64,000 nucleotides of DNA from positions 1,240,001-1,304,000 of the forward strand of contig OY752153.1 of NCBI GenBank assembly GCA_963573315.1, written 5' to 3'. The DNA is from Entomortierella parvispora (lineage: Eukaryota > Mortierellomycota > Mortierellomycetes > Mortierellales > Mortierellaceae). Shown here piece after piece: positions 1 through 13,000 of this stretch (the first letter of the stretch is position 1; each line of letters begins with the position of its first letter). The notes under the pieces were generated by a model that had not been told where the DNA came from, did no database searches, and saw only the letters and a list, made by a program, of their open reading frames with translations. The translations under genes were made by a program, and so were the position numbers.

Positions 1-370
1 CTTCATCTGCTCGACCTTCGCCGCCGTTCTTTGGTCCTTCTTTGGTAGCCACCTTCTTTCCGTCAACTACTGCTTCCGGAGGGCGTCCCTTGTAGATATC
101 GTTGGACGCACCGTTAATGCGAGATTGTTCAAAAGCCTCGACATCACTAGCCTCTTCAATTGCCTCATCTCCATTCTCCTGAGGCCTTCGCAGAGTGGAG
201 GTTGCTCCTTTGATAGCTGACAAGACTCGTTGAAAGCCTTGATCGGGTATGTTAGGCCCCGTCACATCATCTACTAGGGTCTTTGCGACTCCAACCAACC
301 GGGCATACCGTGACTTCTTTATCTTTTCCTGCCGACTGGGGCGTGGATCCTCAAATGCCACAACCATGTC
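1..370 (-). CDS. 3' part of an unrecognised gene (internal exon, runs off the window)
   Basis: On the minus strand an open frame runs from a good acceptor (pyrimidine-rich ...TTTTAG, exon from 370) to the window edge with no stop, about 123 codons. The peptide begins DMVVAFEDPRPSRQEKIKK and is basic, then acidic, with no transmembrane segment. I do not recognise a domain. It probably joins upstream minus-strand exons between 664 and 1578 (next entry). The ATG at 365-367 lies just inside the exon, so a separate start there is also possible. The far end of the gene is outside the window. Confidence 0.4.
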
Positions 371-663
371 TAAAATAGAAAAGAAAAAATGTTTTTTATT
401 TCAGTAGTAGACAACGCAGAGAAATGCATTTGGTTCCTTGGTTGGCTTTTTTGGTTGTCCATAGAAGAGAAAACCTACCAAAATTTTTTACAAATATCAG
501 CGCTGTCGTACGTAGAGAACACGTTGAATGTTCTAAATCAGTCTACATGGATAAACATCCATGTAGCTTATATGATACATTCAGGAGAGAATGTAACAAA
601 ATCCCAAGTATCTCCTCCATCGCTGGGATTAAAACAAGACCAGAGAGGATCTTGTTCGTTCAC

Positions 664-1578
664 TTCCTCCTATGTATCGTTGTGGTATAAAAATTGTCAC
701 TGAAATCGAACGTTCCATCACCCCGGTCCATCCTTGTGAGGCAAACGTCGAAAAATCAGCAAAGAAAGCTGTCTTGAAATCCTGTGATGGTAGAGTCACT
801 TTGATCGGTCCTCGTACAAATAGTCGTCGCTCTCTAAAACAAGGATGGGAGTACATAGTTCAGAACACAACACAAATGACAAGAGAGACGGGAATCGAGA
901 TCAAATGTATAATTGACAGACAGCCGACGATTTGGTGCACTTACATCTGAATTTTTAGAGTTCTTAAGAACGTTGTGTATTGTTGTGAAGAGAAACACGA
1001 AAACCGCCTTGAGAGGTTTCGTGAGACTGGGGGGCCGGGAACTTTGAAATGCCTCCATCTCGCCTGTGCCTGTGCTTTGTTTCGATGATGACATTGCACA
1101 GTCCTGCATTCCGATCCCAGATCTGCAGTCCAAAGACATTTCGTCCGTTCCCTTGTATCGTTGTGGTGTAAAAATTTCTTGGACCATCTTTTGTTTGTCG
1201 CGATGGAAACCAAGGTCCTGCGGTGGATCCTCTCGAATGGGCTTTGGGGTGTTTTCCGCAGGGTCTTTAAGCCAAATTTTTTTGAACTGTGGCAAAATAT
1301 CTTCTGGATGCTGAGATGTCGCGTGTGAAATCATCCTGACGTCCTCGGACATTCTATGTTGGGCGTGGCGCGGCTCACCTGGTGCCTTCTGCCGGCCACA
1401 CCTCAAAACCTCCTGCTCCTTGGGATTGGATGACCCGGCTGGCCCAGGTCCAAGTCCCGGTTTGGGAATACAATTCCCAGAGAAGACACCCTGCCCTTCT
1501 TTTCCCTCATCCCCGGAGGGCTCCAATAAGCCGTCTCCTGGTTTCCACGGCATGCTCCCATGAGTTCCATTGGGCAAA
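664..1578 (-). CDS. Probable upstream exons of the same unrecognised gene
   Basis: Two candidate minus-strand exons are visible. The first runs from an acceptor (TTTCTTCTTTAG, exon from 1578) to a consensus donor GTAAGTG (exon end about 948) and is open throughout. The second starts after TTGTTTTAG (exon from about 834) and may end at a GTGAAC donor near 664. Both contain the short peptide F-[TI]-P-Q-R-Y-[KI]-G (near 1155 and 680), so part of the gene may be repeated. No known domain is recognised, and the first coding exon was not found. Exon limits are tentative, and a competing frame is also open over 1403-1609. Confidence 0.28.
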
Positions 1579-2760
1579 CTAAAGAAGAAAAACAAAAGAT
1601 GGAATGCACATTAGAATCGCGACGAGGGATGAGCAGACATGACAGAGTTCTTGTGTGAATGGCGACATTGCAGTGTATATAAAGACACCTGCCTCATGGG
1701 AGAGCTGACTTGGGGAGTCGATTGTGGATGAATTGGGGGAAGGGTTGCAGAATGTCCGACTGGGAGACAGAAATAAAAAGACGCGCGTCACTGCGGGACG
1801 TGACAGGGACAAACGACAGGGGCAGGGACTTGATTGGTTGCCTGATTGACTGGGCTCGGAGGGGCAGATCGCCTTTGAGGGCGACGCGGCGCGGGGGGAT
1901 GCAGTGGTTTTTATTGTTTTTCGTATCCGATCCGAGAGACGACAAGCCACCTCAACTGCCCATCCACCCCTGAAGGTCGTTTTGTTCTTTGGTCTGGTCA
2001 GGTTTGGTCTGGTCTACTTTGGTGTTTACTTCCCTGGGTGTATTGGAATGTCGGGGTAAAAGAAGAACGAAAGGGCATTCCAACCACCCTGGACGCTTTG
2101 CCTACGATGACAAGAAGCCAGGAGGCATCAAAAGAACGACTGGCGAGCCCATAGTCTCTCTCTCTCACGCACACACTCTCTTTTTGTCTTGGTCGACCCT
2201 CACCTACCTCGTTACTTTGCCCTGCATGTCACTGGGTCTTTGCAGCCCGAGTCGGGTCCTCACTCATCATGATGTTTCCACGCAAATCAGGCCACCTTGA
2301 AGTCGACTATGACGCAGCCTAGGCTGCCCTAGGCTAGAATTCCGCAGGACAATCAGGAGACAGGACGCGACGCAACGACTCTAGATTGTCTCTATCCTCA
2401 TGACCAAGCACCTCCCGCTTCTGTTATTCTCAACTGTCCCAACCCCCTTGAATCGATTCTCGTTTCTTCTCCACGCGAATGACCTTTCGACCCTCCTCCC
2501 CGCCTTTTTGTTTTTGTTTTTGTTTTTGTTTTATGATGAGGAGATTATGGTACAGGTATGATATGTAGATAGATGATGAAAAAAAAAAGAAAATGAGAGA
2601 GAAAAAAAAAGAAGCGTACAATGCATGCAATGCTTTTTCTTGGCTTGGCACCAAAAAAAAAAGATGAAGGGGAAAGAGGGGAGACAATCTCTTCCTCTGC
2701 AGGGACGACGAAAATAAAGGGGGGGAAGGGGAAGTGCCGCAGTACATGTCCTGTGTTTGT
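1579..2760. other. Spacer between the edge gene and RPF1
   Basis: No convincing coding exon is seen. A TATA-like tatataaag lies at about 1677-1685. A (TTTTTG)n run at 2509-2531 and A-rich tracts at 2578-2612 lie just past the RPF1 stop codon and probably belong to its 3' UTR. Confidence 0.4.
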
Positions 2761-3968
2761 TTACAAAAAGAACTTGCGACGACTGGTCTCCATCTCGGGC
2801 TTGAACATCCACTCATGTTCTCCCTTGCGATCGAACGTTCCCTTCTGAAGCCACTTCAACTTTAAGGTGAATCGAGGACCCAGTTCCTGCAAGTTGACAC
2901 GCTTTGCGTTCTTGAACACATAACTAGGAGAATGAAAAAACAAGAACCTCTGTCAGCATCTCCAATTGCAAAAAGATAGAGTAGACGAATCCATGTGATA
3001 CACATATCCTTACCGATGTCTCCTGAAAAAGATAAAGTCGCGCTGGTTATGCAAAGTCGCCACCTGTCTTCCTTGGAACTCGGGCACGTGGGGGAACAAG
3101 GCCGTGAACATCCTTCCGATCGTGTGACCCAAACGAGTGTTAAAGTTGTTGAGGATCAACTCGGGTTTGTGTGATGATGTCCGTCCATGTCCCTCAATGT
3201 CCTTGCTCAACGCAATCGAGCTCAACTTGAAATGAGCTGTAGGTCCATCCGGCAAGTGAATCAACGTCAAACCGTCTAAAATAGTCCACCAAAAAAAAAA
3301 GTATGCAGGGGGTTAGAACCATAGATATTCATAATTCTTCCTTCACAGCACTGACATATTCAAAAAAAACCCCGAAAGACTTACTGGGCTCCTTTCTGTC
3401 CTCGTTGATCACCATGATATCCGTGAAATCCCTGTTCTTTGAAAACTCGATAATATGCTTCATCTCGAATTGAGGCTTGCGTTTTACGAAATGTGTGTTG
3501 GGAAAGATATCCACCAGTTCTGTAGCAAACTCGTAAACAGACTAGTAGGGGGGTAGAGACAAGGAGGATTGATTTTGTTAAGACATTTCGTCCTCTCATT
3601 CCTTTTCTTCTTGAAACATAACAAAAAGAGAGAAAGAGAGAAAAACTTACAGCACTGGGTCCTTTACTTGTGGTGATCAGGATCTTGGGTGTAAGGCCAT
3701 TCTGGAAATATTTCGAAAACTCGTCCGTTGCCTCGTCTGCGGCCACCTCTTCGTCCTCGTTCACCATCGTCTCGTCAAACTCACGAGTGTTCTCCAATGT
3801 GTTGGGTACATTCTCGGCCAAACGTTTCTCCTTCTTTTCAGGGTTCGAAGACTCTTCCTTGGCAAGGGCTGTACGACGATCGCGTTTTGAACGGGCCTTG
3901 GCTGCCTTCTCCTTGGCGTACAACTCTTCACGCTTCAACTTGTTCTTGATAGTGTTGATTTCCACCAT
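2761..3968 (-). CDS. RPF1: Ribosome production factor 1 (Brix-domain protein)
   Basis: Four exons on the minus strand: 3651-3968, 3385-3541, 3275-3014 and 2923-2761. They join in one frame to 299 residues, close to yeast Rpf1. The N-terminus is lysine-rich and coiled (residues 1-60), followed by an acidic patch. The Brix domain spans about residues 95-275. It includes [13 protein letters not shown], then [22 protein letters not shown], the sigma70-like stretch [16 protein letters not shown] with [11 protein letters not shown], and the signature [18 protein letters not shown]. The tail [14 protein letters not shown] with its C-terminal KPEM is also typical. Rpf1 is a nucleolar factor needed for 27S pre-rRNA processing and 60S subunit assembly (known for the family). 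All three introns have GTAAG-type donors. Start codon: first ATG at 3966-3968, giving [14 protein letters not shown]. Confidence 0.95.
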
Positions 3969-5340
3969 GGTTGGGATCCTGTGTAATGTGTCGTAGGTTG
4001 GAGGGTTAATAACGGAAACGAGAACAGGGGGAGGAGGGGATTAGTTCCTTGGGGTATTGTGTTTTGGTGACGGTCCTAAAGACGTTGTGAGTTGGCTGAT
4101 GGTTGATGGTTGATAGTTGGTTGCATCCAAAAGAGAATGGAAGGGAAGGGTATTGTTAGTGCTCTTTGTCGTCTTTCATTGTAGCGTTGGTCGCATGCAA
4201 AATTGCAAAGAACGGCGAAAAAGATGAATGAATGCCTCCCTTCAGAGAGAAGAGTACTTCAGTCCCACTCACCTGCTATCTCCCGAGATGCAAAAAGGAA
4301 GGAAGGAAGGAGGAAGAAAGGAAGGAGTTGGTTCAAGTAAAAGTGTTTGAAGCAAATGACCGAGGAGAGGTACAATTGAATGAATGAATGCTGAATGCAG
4401 CCCTTGTGTGTCGAGGGGAAAAAAAAAAAGAAAAAGTATTGTAAACAAACGAACCATTATCGCAGTCACGATAATTTACACCCTTAAACTCCTGAACCCC
4501 GCAGAGGTTTTTTTTCCAACCACGCGTGCACGCGTGTGCGCGCGCTCCCTCTCGATCTCTCATCTCGCGTTTTCTATGTTTTCGGCCGTGGGGAAAGGAC
4601 CAAGTGTCAACAGGTCTGATGATTGAAGTCAAAAAACAAGTGAAACACACGGTCAAAGTTGTTTTTATTATGTTCGATGCTTTGTTCTTTTTCTCCAAGC
4701 TTCTACAGAAAAGAGATGCAGAAAAAAAAAGAATGAAAAGGATCGCGTTTACTATGAACCATTGAATGGTGAAAGTGGGGGAGAAGAAGGAGAGAGAAGG
4801 AGACAAGGGATTGAAGGTGAAGGGGAAATAGGGGAAGGAGGGAGAGAGGGAGAGAGAGGAGAGAGAGATCTGAGGAAAGAACGAGCGGGAAGAAAAGGGG
4901 AATAGACAGTCGACAAGACGTCGACCTTTGATTAGGGTTGTTGTTGATTTGTAGGGGGAGGAATGAAAGGAGTGAACAGTGAAAGAAGGACACAAATAAG
5001 TCCCTCCTCCCTACTGTACCCCTCTCACTTCCCGCCCCTCTCTAAATAAATACTAGGGATCGTGAAAAGAGTGGACAGCACAATGAAAGGAAATAAATAG
5101 GTGATACGAGCAAAATGACACGAAAAGAAAAAACCAGAAAAGAAAAACAATAGCAACAGCAAGGGTAACAGCAAAAACAAAAACAAAAGAAATCTAGCGA
5201 AAGAAACCACAGCAACTGCGTCTCTTTCTTGACAATGATAAAGGAGGAGGAGGAGGAGGAGGAGGCAACGATGATGACAAAGGAGGAGACGAGGAGGACG
5301 GTTGTTGCAGCACGACAGTGCCTTCCCCCTGACTATCACA
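3969..5340. other. Spacer: RPF1 upstream region and kinase 3' region
   Basis: No coding exon is seen. The strand is strongly purine-biased (G/A) between about 4760 and 4890, which creates pyrimidine-rich shadow frames on the other strand. A (GGA)n run lies at 5245-5265 just past the kinase stop codon. Confidence 0.5.
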
Positions 5341-7005
5341 TCACGTCGACATGCTCATGGCGGTGATCCAAGGATGGGTGACCACATCCTCAATCGTGGC
5401 GCGACGCTCGGGGGTCTTTGCCAGCATCCAGTTCAACAGATGAAGACATTCACTGGAGGACCGAACACGGGGAGCGATATAAGGACCAGAGATGGCCTGC
5501 ACGGGATCATTGAACGGTACCTCACCATAGAGGATGGTGTAGAGCAGGATACCTAAGGACCAGATCTCGGCTGATTCCGCACGGTACTTTTCACCCTTCA
5601 GGATCTCGGGCGATGCGTCTGTTTGAGATTTCGAAAACAAAAAAAGAGTGATCTTGTTAGTGAACAAACTCGGAAAGCAGTAGATCCTATCAGTTGGCTT
5701 TCTTCTGCTCCTCCTCCTCTTTTGAATTATTTGGTCCAATGAGCCAAGAAGACGGAAAAGAAAGTAATGAAAAAAAAAAATAAAAAAAAAAAGTCATTTC
5801 CACTTACAGTTAATGGTACCGTAGAACCGGTCAAAGAGCTTTCCCTGACTTGGGATGATGACCGCGGATCCGAAATCGATCAACTTGACCACAAAGTCGT
5901 TATCAATGACAATATTTTCATCCTTGATATCCCGATGACAGATCCCACGCTTGTTCAGGTAATTGACGCATTCCACAATCTGCTTAAAGATCACACGCGC
6001 CTGCGATTCCGAGAACTTGCTGTGGTGTTCAATACACTCAAACAGATCGCAAGACGTCCGGCGCATCAACAAGGACGCCTTGGGAGGGCCTCCCGTGATC
6101 GCCAACGGTGCTGGGGGCAATGAAGACGGGGCCATGGCGGCTCCTTGTTGTTGTTGTGATTCAGAGTAGTAATCACTTCCGGCATCGGACAACAAACTGG
6201 ACGAGGATGAACTCGTGCTCGAAGGTGACAACTTGAACGATCGGCTGGAACTTGAACTCGTTGTGTTGGTGTTGGCGCTGATCGAGTTTGACATTCCTCC
6301 TGCTGCTGCCGCCGCTGCCGCTGCCGCTGCTGCATTCTGTTGTTGGTTCAAGGTCGCCTTGGCCATGGCCTCGACCATCGACATGTTGGTGTTGTTCTTT
6401 TCTGGACCTGGCTTGAGCAGACTCTTGTTCAACAATGGGTTACTGGCCGACCAAGGGGTTCCATGCAACTCCATCACCAGGTAAAAGAACTTGTAATCCT
6501 GATACGCGTTCAAGAACCCGATAATGTTGGGGTGTTGCACATTCCGGAGCACGTAAATCTCCATGGGGATCAGACCCAGTTCTGGATCTTTAGCCCATCC
6601 ATGCATGGGAACCTTTTCCCGAAAGATAAATTTGACCGCGACTTCCTTTTGATCCACGTTCCGGGTGGCCGAGACCACGAATCCAAACCCACCAGATCCC
6701 AATTCGTCCCCCAGTGTGTACTCGGCCAGGAATTCAGGCTGGAGGACATGATGGGTCAATTGACGGGCAGAGACGGTGAGTTTGCTATTGTGATTGCTGT
6801 GGTGGCTGTCGGAGGAAGAAGTCGAGTTATTGCTGTGGGAAGAAGAGGAGCCGTCGGAAAGGATAGGTGTTGGAGGGGGCGTCAGGGGCGATCGTAGGGA
6901 TCCAGCTGCGGGTGCTCCGGGTGCCAGGTGGCCGCTGCCGGATGTGGATAGTTGAGGAAGACGCTGTGAAGAGATGTCGAACGTGGTGTCTGGGAGGGCT
7001 GTCAT
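5341..7005 (-). CDS. PAS-kinase-like serine/threonine protein kinase with hinge insert
   Basis: Two exons (7005-5808 and 5618-5341) give 491 residues. The start is the ATG at 7003-7005 (MTALPDTTFDIS). The N-terminus (1-95) is Ser/His/Asn-rich and disordered, with no PAS domain. The kinase domain runs from about 95 to 487: Gly loop GSGGFG (103-108), VAVK lysine 125, hinge VMELHG (177-182), HRD 357-359 in CHRDIKDEN, DFG 377-379, and GTIN/YASPEIL across the intron in place of APE. The catalytic and activation segments resemble PASK/Psk1 kinases, which act in nutrient and glycogen control; the function here is inferred. Between hinge and helix D there is a roughly 130-residue low-complexity insert (about 186-316) with a poly-Ala run of 11, Ser runs and a poly-Gln run. 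All key catalytic residues are present. A long upstream leader region follows. Confidence 0.88.
6299..6335. repeat. GCN microsatellite encoding poly-Ala in the kinase insert
   Basis: A run of (tgc/cgc) triplets encodes about 11 alanines inside the kinase hinge insert. Triplet runs like this vary in length by slippage, so the length is likely polymorphic among strains. Confidence 0.75.
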
Positions 7006-10000
7006 GGCTGTGGGAATGAAGACGCTATGAGAGTATGGAAATAAAGGGGGAGAGAGAACGAGAGATAGACATGAGAGTGAATCGAAAAAAAAGAGGAGAG
7101 AAGAAAAGAAAAAAGAGAGAAGAGTTGGTCGAGATGTTAGTTTTTCTGGATGCAAGGGGGACAGCAGACGGAAGGGCACACCGATCGCAAACCCTCTTAG
7201 GGCTTCTTGGTGCATGCTTTGGTGTGGCGCATTGTAAGCGCGGGGTGGGGAACAGAGGGGGTAGGAACCAGATGGGGACGTGCACGCGCTTTTTTTGTTT
7301 TCTCTCTTTGTTTGTTTGGTATTTTTTTTTTCCCTTCCCGCAACAATGGGGGTCAAAAAAAATGTTCAGGCAGGGGGGGAAGGATTTTGTGTCCAGCATG
7401 ATGTACGTCCTGCTTCCCTTCAATTGAGCCAGGGATGGAAATAGTAAAAGAGCCCCAAGAACTCGGCATCCATTGCATTTTGTTTCTCTCCCTCTCTGCC
7501 TTTCCTTTTTTGTTGCTACCAATCTGGTGTAGTTTGTGTGTAGCGTCTGTCTGATGCCGAGAATGCGAGATGCATAAAGATGTGCAGTAATAAAAAAAAT
7601 AAAAAAAAGGCAAGGCAGGGCAACTCAAGCAAAGTGGTTGTACCATGACACGCACGAGCATGGCATGGCATGGCATGGCTTGGCTTGGTGTAGACATGAG
7701 AAAGGTTTGGCCGTGACTTTTTTTATCGAGTATGCCACGATGTCCCATCTTGATGATGCTGGTTTTTGTTGTTGTTGTTGTTGATGGTGGTGGTGTCATT
7801 GTTGTTGCTGCTGTTGCTGTGCATAGAAAAGAGTGCATTGTGTGACCACGGGGAAAAAAGGAAGAAAGGGAAGGGAAGAACAATAGGGAACAAGACAAAA
7901 AGAGGCGGTTGGACAGGGGAGAAATGTCGGCCAGTAAACCACAACGATAATCATGCGCCGTGACAGTGCAGCGTGCAGTCGGTCGGCAAGGACAGGGGAG
8001 GAGGGGGGAAGAGGGTCGCGGGTAGGTGTGGGAGGACAAAGAGTCGAGTCGAGAGACGTACAGAAAAAGACGTAGGAGTCAAGGGGAAAGGGGGATGGAC
8101 GGGATTATACAGGGAGAATCGTCCTCACGCGCGCATTCGCACGACACCAAGGAACAGGCCAGCACAAGAACAAAAAAAAGGGCGGTTTCCGTCAATGCAA
8201 ACCCAAGAGAACAAACATGTACAACCAAAACATGAACACAAGCTTGAACACAAGCACAAACACGCATACAAACCCCATTGGGTCCATGCTCCTTTTCACT
8301 CTCCCTCTTCCTGCATTCCGTTCTCATGTCACCTCATTCACCCCTCACATGCATTCAAGGCAGTCATTCTCACTTTGTTTGTCATCACACTCTATTGTTA
8401 CCTTGTATATCACTGGCAAGAGGCCGATTGGTGTTGAAAGGGCCGTGTGGTTGTTTGTTGTGGAAATGGGCGATTAAAAGAAAGCCGAAAAAAACCAGGG
8501 TCCGGCCAGATTCAATTATGTGTTTGTTGGCGCGAGGGGAGGAGAAAGGTCGAGAAAATATAAACCTGGCTTTTTGTTGGACGTGCAAAGGCGCAGGCGA
8601 GAAAGAGGTGAAAGAGTTGCGTGGAGGTAGGGTGTCGAGGACGATCTGGAGGTAGGCCGATTGAAAAGAAAAGAGGGCAGTCGGTCGCAGGAAAGCTCTG
8701 GATTTGTTTGTAAACAGAGGAAAAGGGGGGAGGAAACTGATGGGAAGGCGCTGCCTGCTGTGGAACAGAAAGAGTTGAAAGAAGCCGTGCGTCAGTTAGT
8801 ATCTGGATATCTGGAGCTCCAAAAGTGCAAGATCGCGTGCAGGAAAAAGAAGGGGATGGGGGGAGAATGGAAGAGCATCAATGGGTGAAAAAGAAGAGAG
8901 AAAAGAGAGAATGAGAGGGTTATGATGACCGCACGCGTTCATTCGTCTTATTACGTTTCAAGTGAGCGGAAACGAGAGCAGAGAAGACTGGAGCTTCGGA
9001 GGAATATGTTGGAGTGACGAGAAAGAGCGATAGAGCGAGAAGAGAGAGAGAGAGGATCGGCGGGAAGGAGAAAGGGAGATGGTAAGAGAAGAAGAGAGAG
9101 AGAAAGAGCCGGGGTAATGAAGAGGCGGTGGAGAAATCGAGACGACGAGACAGGAAGGAAGGGAAAAGGGCGGATAGGCTGAGTAGGTCGGTCAGCAGGC
9201 AAGAGAGGAGGGTAAGGGAAGAAAAGTCGGCGTGGTTGGAGATGGAGTGCCAATGGACAGGCGATGGGAAGGGGGACAGAAGTGGTTGCGACGTTGGCAA
9301 GTGGGAATTGTGGATGGGAGTGGCAGCAACGAAGAAAAGAAGAGAGAAGAGGGAGAGAGAAAAAAAAACAAACGAGACGGAGATAGGGAAGAGGGATTGT
9401 TAAATAAAGGGCAGGCAGCTGGCCTCCGCTCACGCAGCTACAAGCGCGTCGTTTCCATGATCATGAACGGGTCGAGTGGTGTTTTCTGTCGTAGAGAAAC
9501 AAAACAGGCAGAGCAACAAAAAAAAAAAAAAAAAAAAAACTGAAAAAGGTGCTTGCCGAAGGGGAAGGATATTGGGCGTGTCTGTGTCTTCTCTGTCTGT
9601 GGAAGCAGCGACTCCTTGGGTACCGATGCGATCTGGACAACCAAAGGACGAGGCAGGTTGGGAAGTGCAACCACAAGGAGAAACCTTCCACCTGTTGACG
9701 TCTGCATTGAATCAAGAAGGAAGCCAAGGCAACATCCAACCCAATTCCTTTTACAATTCCTTTCTTGGGGTCTCTTGGTGTTCGTGCAGACGGCAGTGGG
9801 ACATGTCACTGCAGCTCTTCAAAACACGCACAAATCGAGGGGGAGGGACAGGCTGCACAAGCTACACAAGCTGCACAAGGACTCAATTGGTCCCTGCACG
9901 CACAGGCCAAAAGCTTTGTTCGAGACGCGCGCGCACGGGCAATGGCCCAATCCTTCCATCCTTCTCCACACCAAGCCCACGCCAAAGAAGAAAAGCAAAG

Positions 10001-13000
10001 CGTCAATTGGGATCTCATACATGTGCCATCAATGAACGTGACGCAAGTACGCACACACACGCCCTGCACATTGTCGCAAGAACACGCTCTTGGAACCACG
10101 CAATAAACAGAACATCGATGCACACACGTTTATTTCGCCCACCAAAGCAAGAAGCAAAAAAAAAAAAGCAATCTCAAATCCAGGAGGCTTTGGACTTTTT
10201 TTTTTTTTTTTTTTTTTTGCAGCCCTTGAACAGTCTGTTTGGTCCTGTCGAGGTTGGTCATATCCCATTTTTTTGCCCGTCTTAGGCAATCAAAGCCTTC
10301 TGCACAGCTGCACCAGACAGGCAGACAGGATATGAACAAGAAAAAAAAAAAAAAAAGGGATTCATTACACAAGAACAAATGAACGACGGAAAAGGCCCTC
10401 TTCCTTTTAATCCTCCCTTTAGTCCTCTCTTTCCTTTCTTTACCACATCTTGTCTTTTCCCTTTCTTCTCTCCGTGTGACACGAGATGATGGTTATGAGA
10501 AGCAGCTTTTTCATAAAAAAACAGAGAGAAAGAAAGAAGAGAGAAAAAGAGAAATGGAAAAAACGGCATGGACTGTGCACGCGGTGCAGCGCCCAGTCAA
10601 GGGTTCATTGTCCATGAGCCTAGTCCATCCAAGCAAGGAGAAGAGGAGTCCAGGAGATAGACCGGACTGAACGAGATAATGAAAAAATCCCAAGGAGAAT
10701 GAACGGAGGTAGACGGTGTCCTTGAGAGTGTTTTCCATGACCAAGGGGAAGAAGAGACCAAGGGGGTGTTGCAAGGGTGAGAATATAAAAAGAAAGTGGC
10801 TGAATAACGTTCAAAACGAAATAAAGCCATTCTGGCTCCTAGCGTCCTTATAGTGTCGATTGACCGAAAAAAAAGAGAGAGGAGGATGAAGAGGAAGAAT
10901 GAAAGGGAAAGGGAGAGGGAGGGATAGAAGCCAAGAGTCCAAAAGAAAAAAAGAAACACGGACAAAGCAAAAGGGGACGTCGTTTCGGTGTCGCGAGGAT
11001 GGAGATCGCTTTCCTTACCAGCAAATCAAACAAGGTTCTGGGAGTAAGCTGTGTCGACTGGACTTTAGGGAGGATTAACAGGACGAGAGGAAAAGAGACG
11101 AGAGCTTGTGAGAAGTGCAGCGCTGGGCGAAGGAAGGAGTGTCGTTAGTGATGAGTGAATGAATGTGAACGAGAAGCTGACGTTGTGGGGAGGAAGCAAA
11201 GAGAAACGAATTTTGTTGGACCGGCACAGACATTGGTTTTATATCTTTTCGAAAAAAGACCCTGTCAAACAACCAAACAACCAAACAATCAAACCGCATC
11301 ATCGGTAAAGAAAATAGATCTGACCGCGGTGCTCTTTGCGAGAGCACCGTGAGCAAGTGACGGGTCCACATCATGACTGACGGAGTATTCTTTGGTGCAG
11401 TAAGAGGGGGCAGGCACGACGAAACACAATGAAAAAAATAGTGGAGGTAGAGAACCGAGTCGATTATTCATGCAAAAAATCGCTTTTCTCATTGACAGAG
11501 AAGTTCTGCTCTGCGCCCGCAAGACGATGATGAAAGAATAAAAAAAAGTCGACTCTGTTGCGTCAACATCAAGCATCTCTCTCGGGCGCGATCCTCGTTA
11601 TGTGATGGTCAGGTTGACGGCCCTCTGACCCTGTTGTTCTCGACTGGGCAGTAAAGGTTGAAGTAAAAAAAGACATCCTCGGGTACATGAGCGGAAATGA
11701 CGTGCAAACTGATTGAATAGAATCATGAGAATCATGAGAATCATGAGAATAGATCTACGGGACTACGGCTGGATTCTGTTCCAAGTCAAGGGTACTTTTT
11801 TCTTAATAGGCATCATCTCCAGGCATCATTTCAGTTGCACGCGAGGGATGTGGTTGATGAAGAAACCGTTGACGAAGGAGAGGTGTCTCTCGAGTTTTGG
11901 AGCGAGGATGAGAATTCGGCGGTTGACTGACTGCCAGTTGTTTGCGAAAGGACTCCATAAGGTTAGGGATCGCCTTCTCCTTTCCGCCGAGTTTCGTCGT
12001 GTCCTTATAAATACACTTCTCTTTTTCTCCCTCCCAGACGCATCGAATCCAAAAAAAGGGTCCGCAAGAGCCAAAACGGAAGAAGAAAATGAAAGAGTGT
12101 AACCTCCCGCACGCACCATCCCCGCCACCACTACCGTCGACGCTCACTCACACTCTTCCTGCCTCCTGTTTCTATTTTCTAATCTCACCGCTCTCCTTGC
12201 TCTTTCGTCCCTTCCTCTCCTTCTTTCCCACACCCCTGGATCCTCTTCAACGTTCAACAACGCTCAAAAGAAGAAAAAAATACACAAATGTACACAGATC
12301 ATGTGTATCTCTCCGCATTGATCAGGTCAGCATCCATCCTAAAAGATAGGAAAGAGAAAGAAAAAGCAGCCTAGAGAGAGCAGGTCGGATCCTTTTCTTC
12401 TTTCAGGACCTTCAGGACTTTGGATAATCATATTGTCACGCTGCGGGGCCAAGTCCAATGGTGTGGGTTTCATTGAGTCCCAGCATCCCGGTCCATCGTT
12501 CCTCCTCTTGTCCCAACCTCCTTTTTTCTTTTCCTCCTCTTCTTTCTGTTCCTTCTCTTCTTTAGCTTGTATGGCGGCTGTGTCGTTTCAAAGACCGGGG
12601 TTTTGTTAACGACCTTGTTCAGGATGTCCAAAACCAGCAGTTGGGTGATCATTTTGGTCCAAACATGTCCCTATCCCAGCCCCCTCCCTCACTCCCTAGG
12701 TGCTTGTCCGTCATGTCGTACCCCCCATCGCTAGCAAGTTCTAAGAATAGGGGCTCCCAACGTCCAAGAAGGAAAAAAAAAAGTTGGAAGGGAGGTAGCA
12801 AATCGAAATTATCATTTTGCGGGGGATGCCACTTTCCAGGATTGCTCAATAGAACAACGCGACGCGAGCGCGTGTATTGTTGAGTATTCAAAAACCATAG
12901 TACTGGTGAGCTCAAAGAACAAGGAAATGGAGGATGGTTCATGTCCTGGGTATCTGTAATTGTTGGTGATTTTGTCTTTTAATATTGTACAAGGTGGGGG

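Noticed and set aside
7353-8039. 228-residue minus-strand frame upstream of the kinase
   Set aside because: Poly-Thr/Ser/Asn low complexity in a pyrimidine-biased leader region; no splice sites linking it to the kinase and no domain.
9476-10285. 269-residue plus-strand frame with poly-Lys and poly-Phe runs
   Set aside because: Depends on A- and T-tracts, lacks a domain, and overlaps equally long frames on the other strand.
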